From Actinomyces oricola (lineage in GTDB: Bacteria > Actinomycetota > Actinomycetes > Actinomycetales > Actinomycetaceae), in contig NZ_RYFV01000015.1 of assembly GCF_004104015.1 (NCBI RefSeq), positions 1 to 64,000 of the forward strand: DNA of 64,000 nt, written 5' to 3'. Position 1 is the first letter of the stretch; each line of letters opens with the position of its first letter. Both the position numbers and the translations under genes were made by a program. The notes below the pieces were generated by a model. That model worked only from the letters and a program-made list of their open reading frames with translations. It was not told the DNA's origin and ran no database searches. Positions 37,003 to 44,408 of the stretch are shown here, in pieces.

Positions 37003-37035
37003 GCGTACGGGTAGCGTACAGGTAGCGCGCGGGAA
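37003..37035 (+). promoter_or_regulatory. Three 11-bp direct repeats upstream of the response regulator
   Basis: Units GCGTACGGGTA (37003), GCGTACAGGTA (37014) and the weaker GCGCGCGGGAA (37025), one helical turn apart. A TTGACT at 36995-37000 and TACAGG at 37017-37022 (16-bp spacing) could be the promoter, so the repeats would be an operator over the -10 region, possibly autoregulatory. Confidence 0.5.
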
Positions 37036-37047
37036 GGAGTCAGGAGC

Positions 37048-37722
37048 GTGCGTATTATCATGTTCACCCGCGAAGAGGAGGTGACCGGCGTACTGCCCTC
37101 AGCCTCCTTCCTGGACTCACCCGTCGAGTGCCACATCCCCGCCCCCTCGTCCTACGCCCAGATTGACGGAGCCGACGTGGTCATGGTGGATGCGCGCGGT
37201 GACCTGACCCGAGCCCGGGCCCTGTGCCAGCTTTTGACTGGCCCCATGGACTGCCCGCCGATCATTCTCATTCTCAAAGAAGGCGGTGCCGCCGCCATTC
37301 AGAGCGACTGGGGCGCCGCCGACTTCATTATGGAAAGCGCCTCACCGGCCGAGCTCGCCGCCAGGCTCCGGCTTCTGCGCAGTCACACTCCCACCCCCGC
37401 TCCACTCAATGAGGACCGCCTGGAGGTGGGAGATCTTGTTATTGATGTCACTGCATACACGGCCCGCATCCGCGGCTCGATCATTGACCTGACTTTCAAG
37501 GAGTTCGAGCTGCTGAAGTTCCTGGCGCTCAACCAGGGGCGGGTCCTCACTCGTGAGGCGCTGCTCGACGAGGTGTGGGGCGAGGACTACATTGGCGGCT
37601 CGCGGACGGTGGACGTCCACATCCGCCGCCTGCGCGCCAAGCTCGGCACGGAGCACGACCATCTCATTGGCACCGTGCGCAACGTCGGTTATCGCCTGGA
37701 CGCCCCGGAGGACGGAGAGTAG
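37048..37722 (+). CDS. OmpR/PhoB-type response regulator with atypical receiver (GlnR-like)
   Basis: A 224-residue protein. The N-terminal receiver-like domain (1-110) has VVMVDARGD in place of the usual phospho-Asp site, and no acidic pair follows the first strand (IIMFTREEE). The winged helix (about 125-220) is complete: DLTFKEFELLKFLALNQGRVLTREALLDEVWG and RTVDVHIRRLRAKLG. It resembles the GlnR/Rv0818 group, and a pst system lies downstream as with Rv0818 in mycobacteria; mshD is absent here. GTG start with AGGAG upstream. Confidence 0.82.
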   Translation: MRIIMFTREEEVTGVLPSASFLDSPVECHIPAPSSYAQIDGADVVMVDARGDLTRARALCQLLTGPMDCPPIILILKEGGAAAIQSDWGAADFIMESASPAELAARLRLLRSHTPTPAPLNEDRLEVGDLVIDVTAYTARIRGSIIDLTFKEFELLKFLALNQGRVLTREALLDEVWGEDYIGGSRTVDVHIRRLRAKLGTEHDHLIGTVRNVGYRLDAPEDGE

Positions 37723-38737
37723 ACCAGCACTCGGCCCCGCCCATCCGGCCCGGTCCGCCAGGTCGCGCACCTGCGTGCCGCGTGTCGTCTTCGTTGATGG
37801 GTGCAACTGGGTCGTCGCGTGTGGCTGTAAGCCGGGGGTGTTCCTGTTGGCTGTGATGCCGCCCGGCTCCCGGAGTGGCGCGCGAGGCCGCCTGTGTCGG
37901 CCTGGATTCTTAATGAGGGGTGCTGCCCGGTTCCCGTGGGTCGCGTCGTCTGGGATCCCCCGGCGCCATCTGGGACTCCCCGGGGGTGTGCGGGCTTGGG
38001 TTGAACCGGGCCTCAGCCGAGCAGGTCCTGGACGGACCCCCGGAGGTGTGCGGGCTTGGGCTTCGGGGCGGGCAGACCGAGGGTCCGGGCTCCGTGACCC
38101 CCGGGCGCGGGCCCGGGATTGAGCGTTGCACATTCTTTCTTCCCTCGAGGAGTGGGGAGCCGCGGAATCCTGCGGATCTGCTCGGGATCCGGGGGCCCGG
38201 GAACGGGATGAATGTGCGAACGGGGACGCCGTTGCACATTCATCCTTGCCGAACCGACCCCCTGCAACGGCGGATCGTTGAAATACCAACGATCCCCCAC
38301 AGACAGGCGCAAGAAGAATGTGCAACACCGCCAACCCCGCCGGCCACCCGCCCGCCGGCGCAGCCGCCGCCGTCAAAAACCCCGGCCCCGACACACCGTC
38401 ACCAAAAATGGCGCGGCTCGGGTCGGAGGGCCCGGCCGAGGCTGCTATCCTCATGCGCGGCGTCGGGCCGCGACGGGCCCCGGGCTCCAACTCACGCCGC
38501 CGCGAGCGGCATTCGCGCCGACTGGCGCTCTCCGGCCCGACGTCCTTCCCTGTACACCGCGATCCCGCGGCCCGGGCGACAGTGCGGCCCGACCCGGGCG
38601 ACAGCGCGGCGCCATATGTCCTCATGTCCTCCCCCTGCACGCCTCCTGTGCGCCGTAGTCCCGCGGCCCGGATGACAGCGCGGCGCCATGGCGCCCGCCC
38701 AAGGCCGGTGCGCGGGCGCGCCCCGGCCCACCCGAAC
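37723..38737. other. 1-kb repeat-rich region without a supported gene
   Basis: No frame here has consistent codon bias or a recognisable product. Visible structure: GTTGCACATTC at 38125 and 38231 and inverted at 38316-38326; a long imperfect hairpin at 38206-38245; a perfect 9-bp inverted repeat GGATCGTTG/CAACGATCC at 38272-38295; repeats of GTGTGCGGGCTTGGG near 37990 and 38045; and repeats of CCGCGGCCCGG with GACAGCGCGGCGCCAT near 38570-38700. A decayed gene, an RNA gene or accumulated repeats are all possible. Confidence 0.55.
38206..38245. repeat. Hairpin with GAATGTGC/GCACATTC arms
   Basis: GGATGAATGTGCGAACGG pairs with CCGTTGCACATTCATCC (one bulged base) around the loop GGACG. Confidence 0.6.
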
Positions 38738-39517
38738 TCATCCGAAGCGGCCGGAGATGTAGTCCTCCGTCGCCTTGTGGTCAGGGGCCGAGAAGATCTT
38801 CGTAGTGGAGTCGAACTCGACGAGTTGGCCCGGCATTCCGGTGGCCTCCAAGTTGAAGAAGCCTGTCATGTCGCTCACGCGCGAGGCCTGCTGCATATTG
38901 TGGGTGACGATGACGATCGTGTAATCCTGCTTGAGTTCGTGGATGAGATCCTCGATCGCCAGGGTCGAGATCGGGTCCAAGGCCGAGCAGGGCTCATCCA
39001 TGAGGACCACCGAGGGTTTGACCGCAATGGTGCGGGCAATGCACAGACGCTGCTGCTGGCCGCCGGACAGAGAGGAACCGGGCCTGCCCAGACGGTCCTT
39101 GACCTCCTCCCACAGGTTGGCGCCCCGCAGGGATGCCTCGACCAGTTCCTCCGCGTCCGCTTTCCTCAGGCGGCGGTTGTTGAGCTTGACCCCGGCCAGG
39201 ACATTGTCGGCGATGGACATGGTCGGGAAAGGGTTGGGGCGCTGGAAGACCATGCCAATGGCGCGGCGCACCTGGACCGCGTCAACGTTCTTGTCATAGA
39301 GGTTGACCCCGTCAACAATCACCTCCCCCTCCACGCGCGCACCAGGAATGACCTCGTGCATGCGGTTGAGGGTGCGCAGAAAGGTGGACTTCCCGCAGCC
39401 CGAGGGACCAATGAGGGCGGTGACGGTGCGCGGCTCAATGGTGACATTGACGTCCTTGACCGCCAAGAAGTCGCCGTAGTAGATGTTCTCGTGCTTGACC
39501 TCAATGCGCTTAGACAT
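38738..39517 (-). CDS. pstB: Phosphate ABC transporter ATP-binding protein
   Basis: A 259-residue ATPase energising PstSCA. Walker [15 protein letters not shown], signature [13 protein letters not shown], Walker [14 protein letters not shown] and the switch His in [10 protein letters not shown] are all present. The phosphate-type N-terminus ([19 protein letters not shown]) and C-terminus are typical. It is separated from pstA by 217 bases containing tandem repeats, unusual for this operon. Confidence 0.96.
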   Translation of the reverse strand: MSKRIEVKHENIYYGDFLAVKDVNVTIEPRTVTALIGPSGCGKSTFLRTLNRMHEVIPGARVEGEVIVDGVNLYDKNVDAVQVRRAIGMVFQRPNPFPTMSIADNVLAGVKLNNRRLRKADAEELVEASLRGANLWEEVKDRLGRPGSSLSGGQQQRLCIARTIAVKPSVVLMDEPCSALDPISTLAIEDLIHELKQDYTIVIVTHNMQQASRVSDMTGFFNLEATGMPGQLVEFDSTTKIFSAPDHKATEDYISGRFG

Positions 39518-39559
39518 GTCAGATCCTTCCCGAGCGGGTGTAGCGGGCCACGAAACCGG

Positions 39560-39690
39560 GGGGCCGGCGGGGCCGCAACATGGTGGACATGGTGGACAAG
39601 GTGAGCAAGGCGGGTCCCGGCGGTCACGGGGATCCCAGTGGTCCCGGAGATCCCGGTGGTCCCGGTGGTCACAGTGGCCACGGTGATCAC
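39560..39690. repeat. Short degenerate tandem repeats between pstA and pstB
   Basis: Copies of about nine bases on the themes GGTGGTCCC, GGTGGTCAC and GGAGATCCC, plus ATGGTGGAC twice near 39580. The spacing of nine bases means any overlapping frame would stay in phase. Confidence 0.6.
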
Positions 39691-39734
39691 ATGAGGCGGA
39701 GGAGGGCGCCGTACCTTGTACCGTTCAGCACCGT

Positions 39735-40829
39735 TCACCGCTTGCCGCCCTTGGGGGAGAAGTAGTGCGTGATCAGCCGCGCCACGAGGTTAAGCAGCAT
39801 GACAATAATGATGAGCGTGAGCGCCCCGGCCCAGGCCCGCTCCATATTGTCCGCCCCGCCGCGCGAGTACTGGTCGTAGACGAGTACCGGCAGGGTGGAC
39901 ATGGAGCCCTCGAAGGGGTTGTTGTTCGTGCGAATGGTCAGGCCGACGGTAATGAGCAAGGGCGCGGTCTCACCAATGACACGGGCGATGGCGATCATGA
40001 CACCAGTGGTCATGCCCGAGATTGCGGTGCGCAGGACAACCTTGACAATGGTCAGCCACTTGGGCACGCCCAGGGCGTAGGAGGCCTCGCGCAGTTCATT
40101 GGGCACCAGTTTGAGCATTTCCTCCACGCTGCGCACCACCACCGGGGTCATGAGGACGCTCAGGGCCACGGCGCCGACAATGCCCGCCTGGTAGCGCGGC
40201 CCCAAAACCATGAGGAAAACCGTGTAGGCGAACAGGCCGGCAACAATGGAGGGGATGCCGGTCATGACGTCGACCAGGAAGGTCACGGCCCTGGCAACCC
40301 ACCCGCCGTTGTACTCCACCAGGAAGATCGCGGTGAGCACTCCCAGGGGCACGGAAATGAGGGAGGCGATGCCGGTGATCTGGAGGGTGCCGACAATGCC
40401 GTGGTAGAAACCGCCGTTGGTGGCGTCGGCCCCGCGCATATTGGTCAGGAGGAAATCGGCGCCGAAGCGAGCGGAGCCGCCGACCAGCACCATCCACACC
40501 AGTGACACCAGGGGAACCATAGCCACCGCGAAAGCCAGGTGAACCAGAATGGTCACCATGGTGTTACGGGCCCAGCGCCCGCCCTCGCGCACCCAGGAGG
40601 CGGCGGTAGCCCCCACCAACCACACCAGGGCGGTCAGGACAAGGATCACCGCCGGCGACCAGCTCAAGGCCAGCCCCAGGCCGCCCACCAGGATGAAGGC
40701 CGCGCCCAGGGCCGCCCAGGTGAACCAGGCGGGCAGGCGGGTGGCCACCAGGGGAATGCCCTCAATGGTTAGGGCCGGGGGCGGGTCGGCCAGCGGGTCG
40801 TGCTTGGGCGTCGAGAACGGATGTCGCAT
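39735..40829 (-). CDS. pstA: Phosphate ABC transporter permease PstA
   Basis: A 364-residue inner permease. Several N-terminal helices (LPAWFTWAALGAAFILVGG) precede the transport core, which has the coupling motif region EEMLKLVPNELREASYALGVPKWLTIVKVVLR. The ATG at 40829 begins one base after the pstC stop; an in-frame start at 40868 lies inside pstC and is less likely. Confidence 0.93.
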   Translation of the reverse strand: MRHPFSTPKHDPLADPPPALTIEGIPLVATRLPAWFTWAALGAAFILVGGLGLALSWSPAVILVLTALVWLVGATAASWVREGGRWARNTMVTILVHLAFAVAMVPLVSLVWMVLVGGSARFGADFLLTNMRGADATNGGFYHGIVGTLQITGIASLISVPLGVLTAIFLVEYNGGWVARAVTFLVDVMTGIPSIVAGLFAYTVFLMVLGPRYQAGIVGAVALSVLMTPVVVRSVEEMLKLVPNELREASYALGVPKWLTIVKVVLRTAISGMTTGVMIAIARVIGETAPLLITVGLTIRTNNNPFEGSMSTLPVLVYDQYSRGGADNMERAWAGALTLIIIVMLLNLVARLITHYFSPKGGKR

Positions 40830-40830
40830 G

Positions 40831-41871
40831 TCAGTTGGCCCCTGAGAACTCGGCGTGGCGGGCGACAACCCACCTGGCCAGGGAGTTGACCAGGAAGGTG
40901 ATAATGAATAGCGCCAGGCCGGTGGCTATGAGGACGCTGACGCTCAGACCGAATGCCTCACGGAATTGGCCGGCGATATTGGCCGCAATGGTCTGGTGCT
41001 GGCCCGCCTGGAGCAGGTGAAAGTTAATGCTTGCGCCCGGGGACAGGATCATGAGTACTGCCATGGTTTCGCCCAGGGCCCGCCCCAGGCCCAGCATGGT
41101 GCCGGAAACAATGCCGGAGCGGGCGTAGGGCAGGACGGCCTGGCGGATCATCTCGTAGCGGGTGGCGCCCAGCGCCAGGGACGCCTCCTCATAAAGGGTG
41201 GGGGTTTGGAGAAAAACCTCACGGATGGTGGCGGTAATGATCGGCAGAATCATGACGGCCAGCACCAGGGAGGCGGTCATAATGTTCTTGGCGGGCGACT
41301 GGTATCCCCCAAAAAGGGGGATGAAACCCAGCACCTCGGTCAACCAGGAGTAGAACGGGTCCAGGAGCGGGACCAGCCACAAGAATCCCCACAGGCCGTA
41401 GACCACTGAGGGGATGGCCGCCAGGAGGTCCACCAGGTATCCCAAGCCCTGGGCCAGGCGTCGGGGGGCGAAGTGGGAGATGAACAGGGCCACCCCAATG
41501 CTCAGCGGCACGGCCACGGCCACGGCCATGAGCGAGGACAGGAGAGTGCCGAAGACCAGCGGCGCCACGTAGCTGGCCAGGGAGCGGCCGCGCATGAAGG
41601 AGATCTCCGCCAGGTCCTGGTCGGAGGCGCTCAGCGCGGGCATGGCCTCCTGGATGAGGAAACCCGCCACCAGGGCCAGGACGACCATCATGAGGACTCC
41701 GGCGCCGAAGGACAGACCGGAGAAGATTCGGTTCCCGACGCGGCCGGGGGCGCTCCCGGCCCGGCTCACGGCACTGGTGCCGCCTGCGCGCTCCAGCGCG
41801 GTCGGAGGGCGGGCGGTGGGTTCGTCGTCGGCCGGCGACGGCGGTGCGCCGGCAATGGGCGTGCTGGTCAC
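40831..41871 (-). CDS. pstC: Phosphate ABC transporter permease PstC
   Basis: A 346-residue permease. The coupling segment REVFLQTPTLYEEASLALGATRYEMIRQAVLP and helices such as LMAVAVAVPLSIGVALFISH are typical of PstC. Residues 1-50 are a polar Ala/Pro/Thr-rich tail. GTG 41871 follows GGAGGG by six bases. About 130 bases lie between it and pstS. Confidence 0.94.
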   Translation of the reverse strand: MTSTPIAGAPPSPADDEPTARPPTALERAGGTSAVSRAGSAPGRVGNRIFSGLSFGAGVLMMVVLALVAGFLIQEAMPALSASDQDLAEISFMRGRSLASYVAPLVFGTLLSSLMAVAVAVPLSIGVALFISHFAPRRLAQGLGYLVDLLAAIPSVVYGLWGFLWLVPLLDPFYSWLTEVLGFIPLFGGYQSPAKNIMTASLVLAVMILPIITATIREVFLQTPTLYEEASLALGATRYEMIRQAVLPYARSGIVSGTMLGLGRALGETMAVLMILSPGASINFHLLQAGQHQTIAANIAGQFREAFGLSVSVLIATGLALFIITFLVNSLARWVVARHAEFSGAN

Positions 41872-42004
41872 GAAAGACCCTCCTGGGTGGTGGCTGGCGC
41901 GGCCCGGTGCGCTCCCCGGCGGAGTGGGCCCGCCCTCGTCCTCCGAGGGCGGGCCCTTCTCTCGGGTGCGGGCCGGCGGGGCGGACCCGCACCCGGGCGC
42001 GTGC

Positions 42005-43084
42005 TCAGGCCTTAATGGTGTCGATGGCGGCAGTGACTCTGGTGCGCAGGTCCTGGGATATGGGGGCAGAGCCGGCGGCCTTAACGGCGGCCTGCTGCCC
42101 CTCGACGGAGGCGATATAGGTCAGGTAGCCCTTGACGGTGGCCGCAATGTCGGCGTCGTCATAGTTTTGGCGGGCGAGGAGGTAGGACACGAGGATGATC
42201 GGATAGGTGCCGGGGGCGTCGCGCGCAATGTCGTAGACGACCCGGGTGCTGGAAGCATCGACTGCGGGCCCGGAGGCGTCCAGGGCTGCGGCCGCGGCCT
42301 GGGCGGAGCAGGGGATGTACTGGCCGCCACTGCCCACGGCCACGGTGCCGAGCTTGTCGGTGACCTTGGAAGCGTCAGCATAGCCGATGGCGCCCTGCGC
42401 GGCTTCAATGGTGGTGATGACCCCGGAGGTGCCGTCACCGCTCTGGGAGGCGGACAGGTCCGCCGGCCAGGTCTCGGCCGCCTCCCACGTCCAGGTTCTG
42501 GGGGCCGCCTTGCTCAGGTAGTCGGTGAGGTTCTTGGTGGTACCGGAGTCGTCGGACCGGTGGACCACGATAATGCCCAGGTCGGGCAACTCAACGCCGG
42601 GATTGTCGGCGGCCAGGGCGGCGTCGTCCCACCTGGTGATCTGCCCGGAGAAGACCTTGGCAACGGTCTCGGCACTCATCTGCACCTGCTGGCCGGTCAG
42701 GGCGGGCAGGTTGTAGGTGATGGCGATCGGGGAGATGTAGAGGGGCAGTTCGATCACGTCGGCGGCCTTGGCGAGTTCGTCGTCCCCCATTGGCGAGTCC
42801 GAGCCGGCGTAGTCGACCGCACCCTCGATCAGCTTGGTGCGGCCGGCTCCCGAGCCGCCACCGGCGTAGTCGACGACGGCATGGGGATTGGCGTCCATAA
42901 AGGCGTTCATCCAGACAGCCTGGGCGTCGGCCTGGGAGGAGGCACCGGCGCCCTTAATGGCCCCCCTCAGGCCTCCGCTCCCAGCGACCCCGGAGGCGGG
43001 GCCGGCGTCACGCCCACAGGCCGTCAAGGCGGCCATGGAGACCGCGGTCAGAGCGCCGAGGGCGCTGCGGCGGGTGAGGAGCAC
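42005..43084 (-). CDS. pstS: Phosphate-binding lipoprotein PstS
   Basis: A 359-residue extracellular binding protein. The lipoprotein signal VLLTRRSALGALTAVSMAALTAC has lipobox LTAC. Phosphate-binding features are GAGASSQADAQAVWMNAF and DYAGSDSPMGDDELAK, and EVHRSDDSGTTKN-type sequence appears as IIVVHRSDDSGTTKNLTDYL. GTG 43084 follows AAGGAC; the frame extends to 43300 through the palindrome and is not used. A PHO box lies 125-142 bases upstream. Confidence 0.94.
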   Translation of the reverse strand: MLLTRRSALGALTAVSMAALTACGRDAGPASGVAGSGGLRGAIKGAGASSQADAQAVWMNAFMDANPHAVVDYAGGGSGAGRTKLIEGAVDYAGSDSPMGDDELAKAADVIELPLYISPIAITYNLPALTGQQVQMSAETVAKVFSGQITRWDDAALAADNPGVELPDLGIIVVHRSDDSGTTKNLTDYLSKAAPRTWTWEAAETWPADLSASQSGDGTSGVITTIEAAQGAIGYADASKVTDKLGTVAVGSGGQYIPCSAQAAAAALDASGPAVDASSTRVVYDIARDAPGTYPIILVSYLLARQNYDDADIAATVKGYLTYIASVEGQQAAVKAAGSAPISQDLRTRVTAAIDTIKA

Positions 43085-43208
43085 GGGGGCCGTCCTTGTT
43101 CTCAGTGTTCTCGGTGTTCTCGGTTCCCGATGGTCTTGGTGGCGGCAGCCCATCGGCGGCCGACGCCCATGACCATAGGGATGCGAGGTGACCGCCCCGG
43201 ATGGCGCC

Positions 43209-43226
43209 GGTGAACACTTGGTGAAC
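43209..43226 (-). promoter_or_regulatory. PHO box upstream of pstS
   Basis: On the minus strand GTTCACC occurs twice with starts 11 bases apart (43220-43226 and 43209-43215). This is the direct-repeat unit bound by PhoP in Streptomyces, so phosphate-starvation control of pstSCAB is likely. Confidence 0.7.
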
Positions 43227-43280
43227 CTATCTGAGACACGCCTCACATCCTCCCCGCCGCCCCACCTCCGCCGCCCCACC

Positions 43281-43346
43281 CCCTCCAACGAAATCCTCAC
43301 AGCACACCGTCCGTGGACGTTGTGCTGTGAGGATTTCGTTGGAGGG
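43281..43346. repeat. 66-bp palindrome, family copy 3
   Basis: Arms CCCTCCAACGAAATCC and GGATTTCGTTGGAGGG, centre CCGTGG (43313/43314). The GCACA/TGTGC part is fully paired here, where copies 1 and 2 have GCACG/TGCGC with an A-C mispair. It stands between the mutT-like gene and pstS. Confidence 0.88.
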
Positions 43347-43378
43347 AGGAGGGAGGAGGGAGGGAGAGGGGGCGGCCC

Positions 43379-44395
43379 TCAGCGGCCCTCGGACAGGACT
43401 GGGCGCTGCTTCTCAATGGCCACCGCCCGGATCTTCCCGCGGGGGCGGCGCGCCATGTGCACCACCAAGACCTCACCGGTCTTGAGCCAGGGGTCCCGGT
43501 CCGGCACAGAGCGCAGGAGCTTGCCGGGCGCGTACTGGGCCACCACATCCATGACAGTGGGCAGTACCGGACGATGCGTGCATAGCGCCACCGGGACGTC
43601 ACGACGCCGCAGCGCCTCGGCAACCACCTTGCGCGCCGCCTTGGGGTGATCGGCGTGCGCGGTCTCCGTGAGGGCCTTCTCGGTGTGGAGTTTCAGGCCC
43701 GCCGCGCGCGCATAGGGGGCCACCGTGTCCAGGCAGCGCTTCCAGGGGCTGGTAATAACGCGGCCGACGCCGTAGGCGGCCAGGACCTGGGTGAGGGCCT
43801 TGGCCCGCATCTCCCCTTGGTCCTTGGTCAACGGGCGCGTGGCCTCATCGGCCTCGGGGTCGCGCTTCTTAGGGCGGTTCCACACCGAGCGCTTGACGGC
43901 GCGGGCATGGCGCACCAGGACAAAGGTCCAGGTGTCAAGCTTGCCGTCCTCCCACAAGTCCACCAGGGTGCCCAGCAGGTCGCGGTCGGTGCCATGGGTC
44001 AGGCGCTTGCGGGCCTCCTTGGCACTCACCCATTTCACCCCGTCGATCTCCCTGCGGGACGCCGGCTTCACCCGGGCCCTGGGGGCCAGGGCCGGGTCGT
44101 CGTCGGCGAGTTCACGGGCCGCCCAGTAGCGGACCTCCTTGCGGGTGCCGTCGTAGAGCTTATAGCGGATCGTGTCCAGGGGCTGGCCCAAAGCAATATT
44201 GACCCCCGTCTCCTCCCCGATCTCCCGCACCGCACAGGCGCGCAAGGACTCGCGCGACTCCGTTTTGCCCTTGGGGAAGGACCAGTCGTTGTAGCGGGGG
44301 CGATGGACAATCAACACCTCCAGGCGCGAGCCCTTCTCCCGCCACACCAGGGCGCCGGCGGCGCGCACCACACCATTCCAGGGACTCTTGGTCAT
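43379..44395 (-). CDS. mutT1: NUDIX hydrolase fused to histidine phosphatase (MutT1-like)
   Basis: A 338-residue two-domain protein. The NUDIX domain (1-140) has FPKGKTESRESLRACAVREIGEETG, a complete Nudix box. The C-terminal half is a SixA-like histidine phosphatase with LVRHARAVKRSVW and a later VALCTHRPVLP. Mycobacterial MutT1 has the same architecture, cleans 8-oxo-dGTP and diadenosine polyphosphates, and is likewise next to ppk1. ATG 44395 follows AGGACGACG, 13 bases after ppk; a longer frame lies within ppk and is not used. Confidence 0.92.
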   Translation of the reverse strand: MTKSPWNGVVRAAGALVWREKGSRLEVLIVHRPRYNDWSFPKGKTESRESLRACAVREIGEETGVNIALGQPLDTIRYKLYDGTRKEVRYWAARELADDDPALAPRARVKPASRREIDGVKWVSAKEARKRLTHGTDRDLLGTLVDLWEDGKLDTWTFVLVRHARAVKRSVWNRPKKRDPEADEATRPLTKDQGEMRAKALTQVLAAYGVGRVITSPWKRCLDTVAPYARAAGLKLHTEKALTETAHADHPKAARKVVAEALRRRDVPVALCTHRPVLPTVMDVVAQYAPGKLLRSVPDRDPWLKTGEVLVVHMARRPRGKIRAVAIEKQRPVLSEGR

Positions 44396-44408
44396 CGTCG
44401 TCCTGTTC

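Noticed and set aside
43085-43300. N-terminal extension of PstS
   Set aside because: It translates the palindrome and PHO-box region; a lipoprotein signal starts at 43084.
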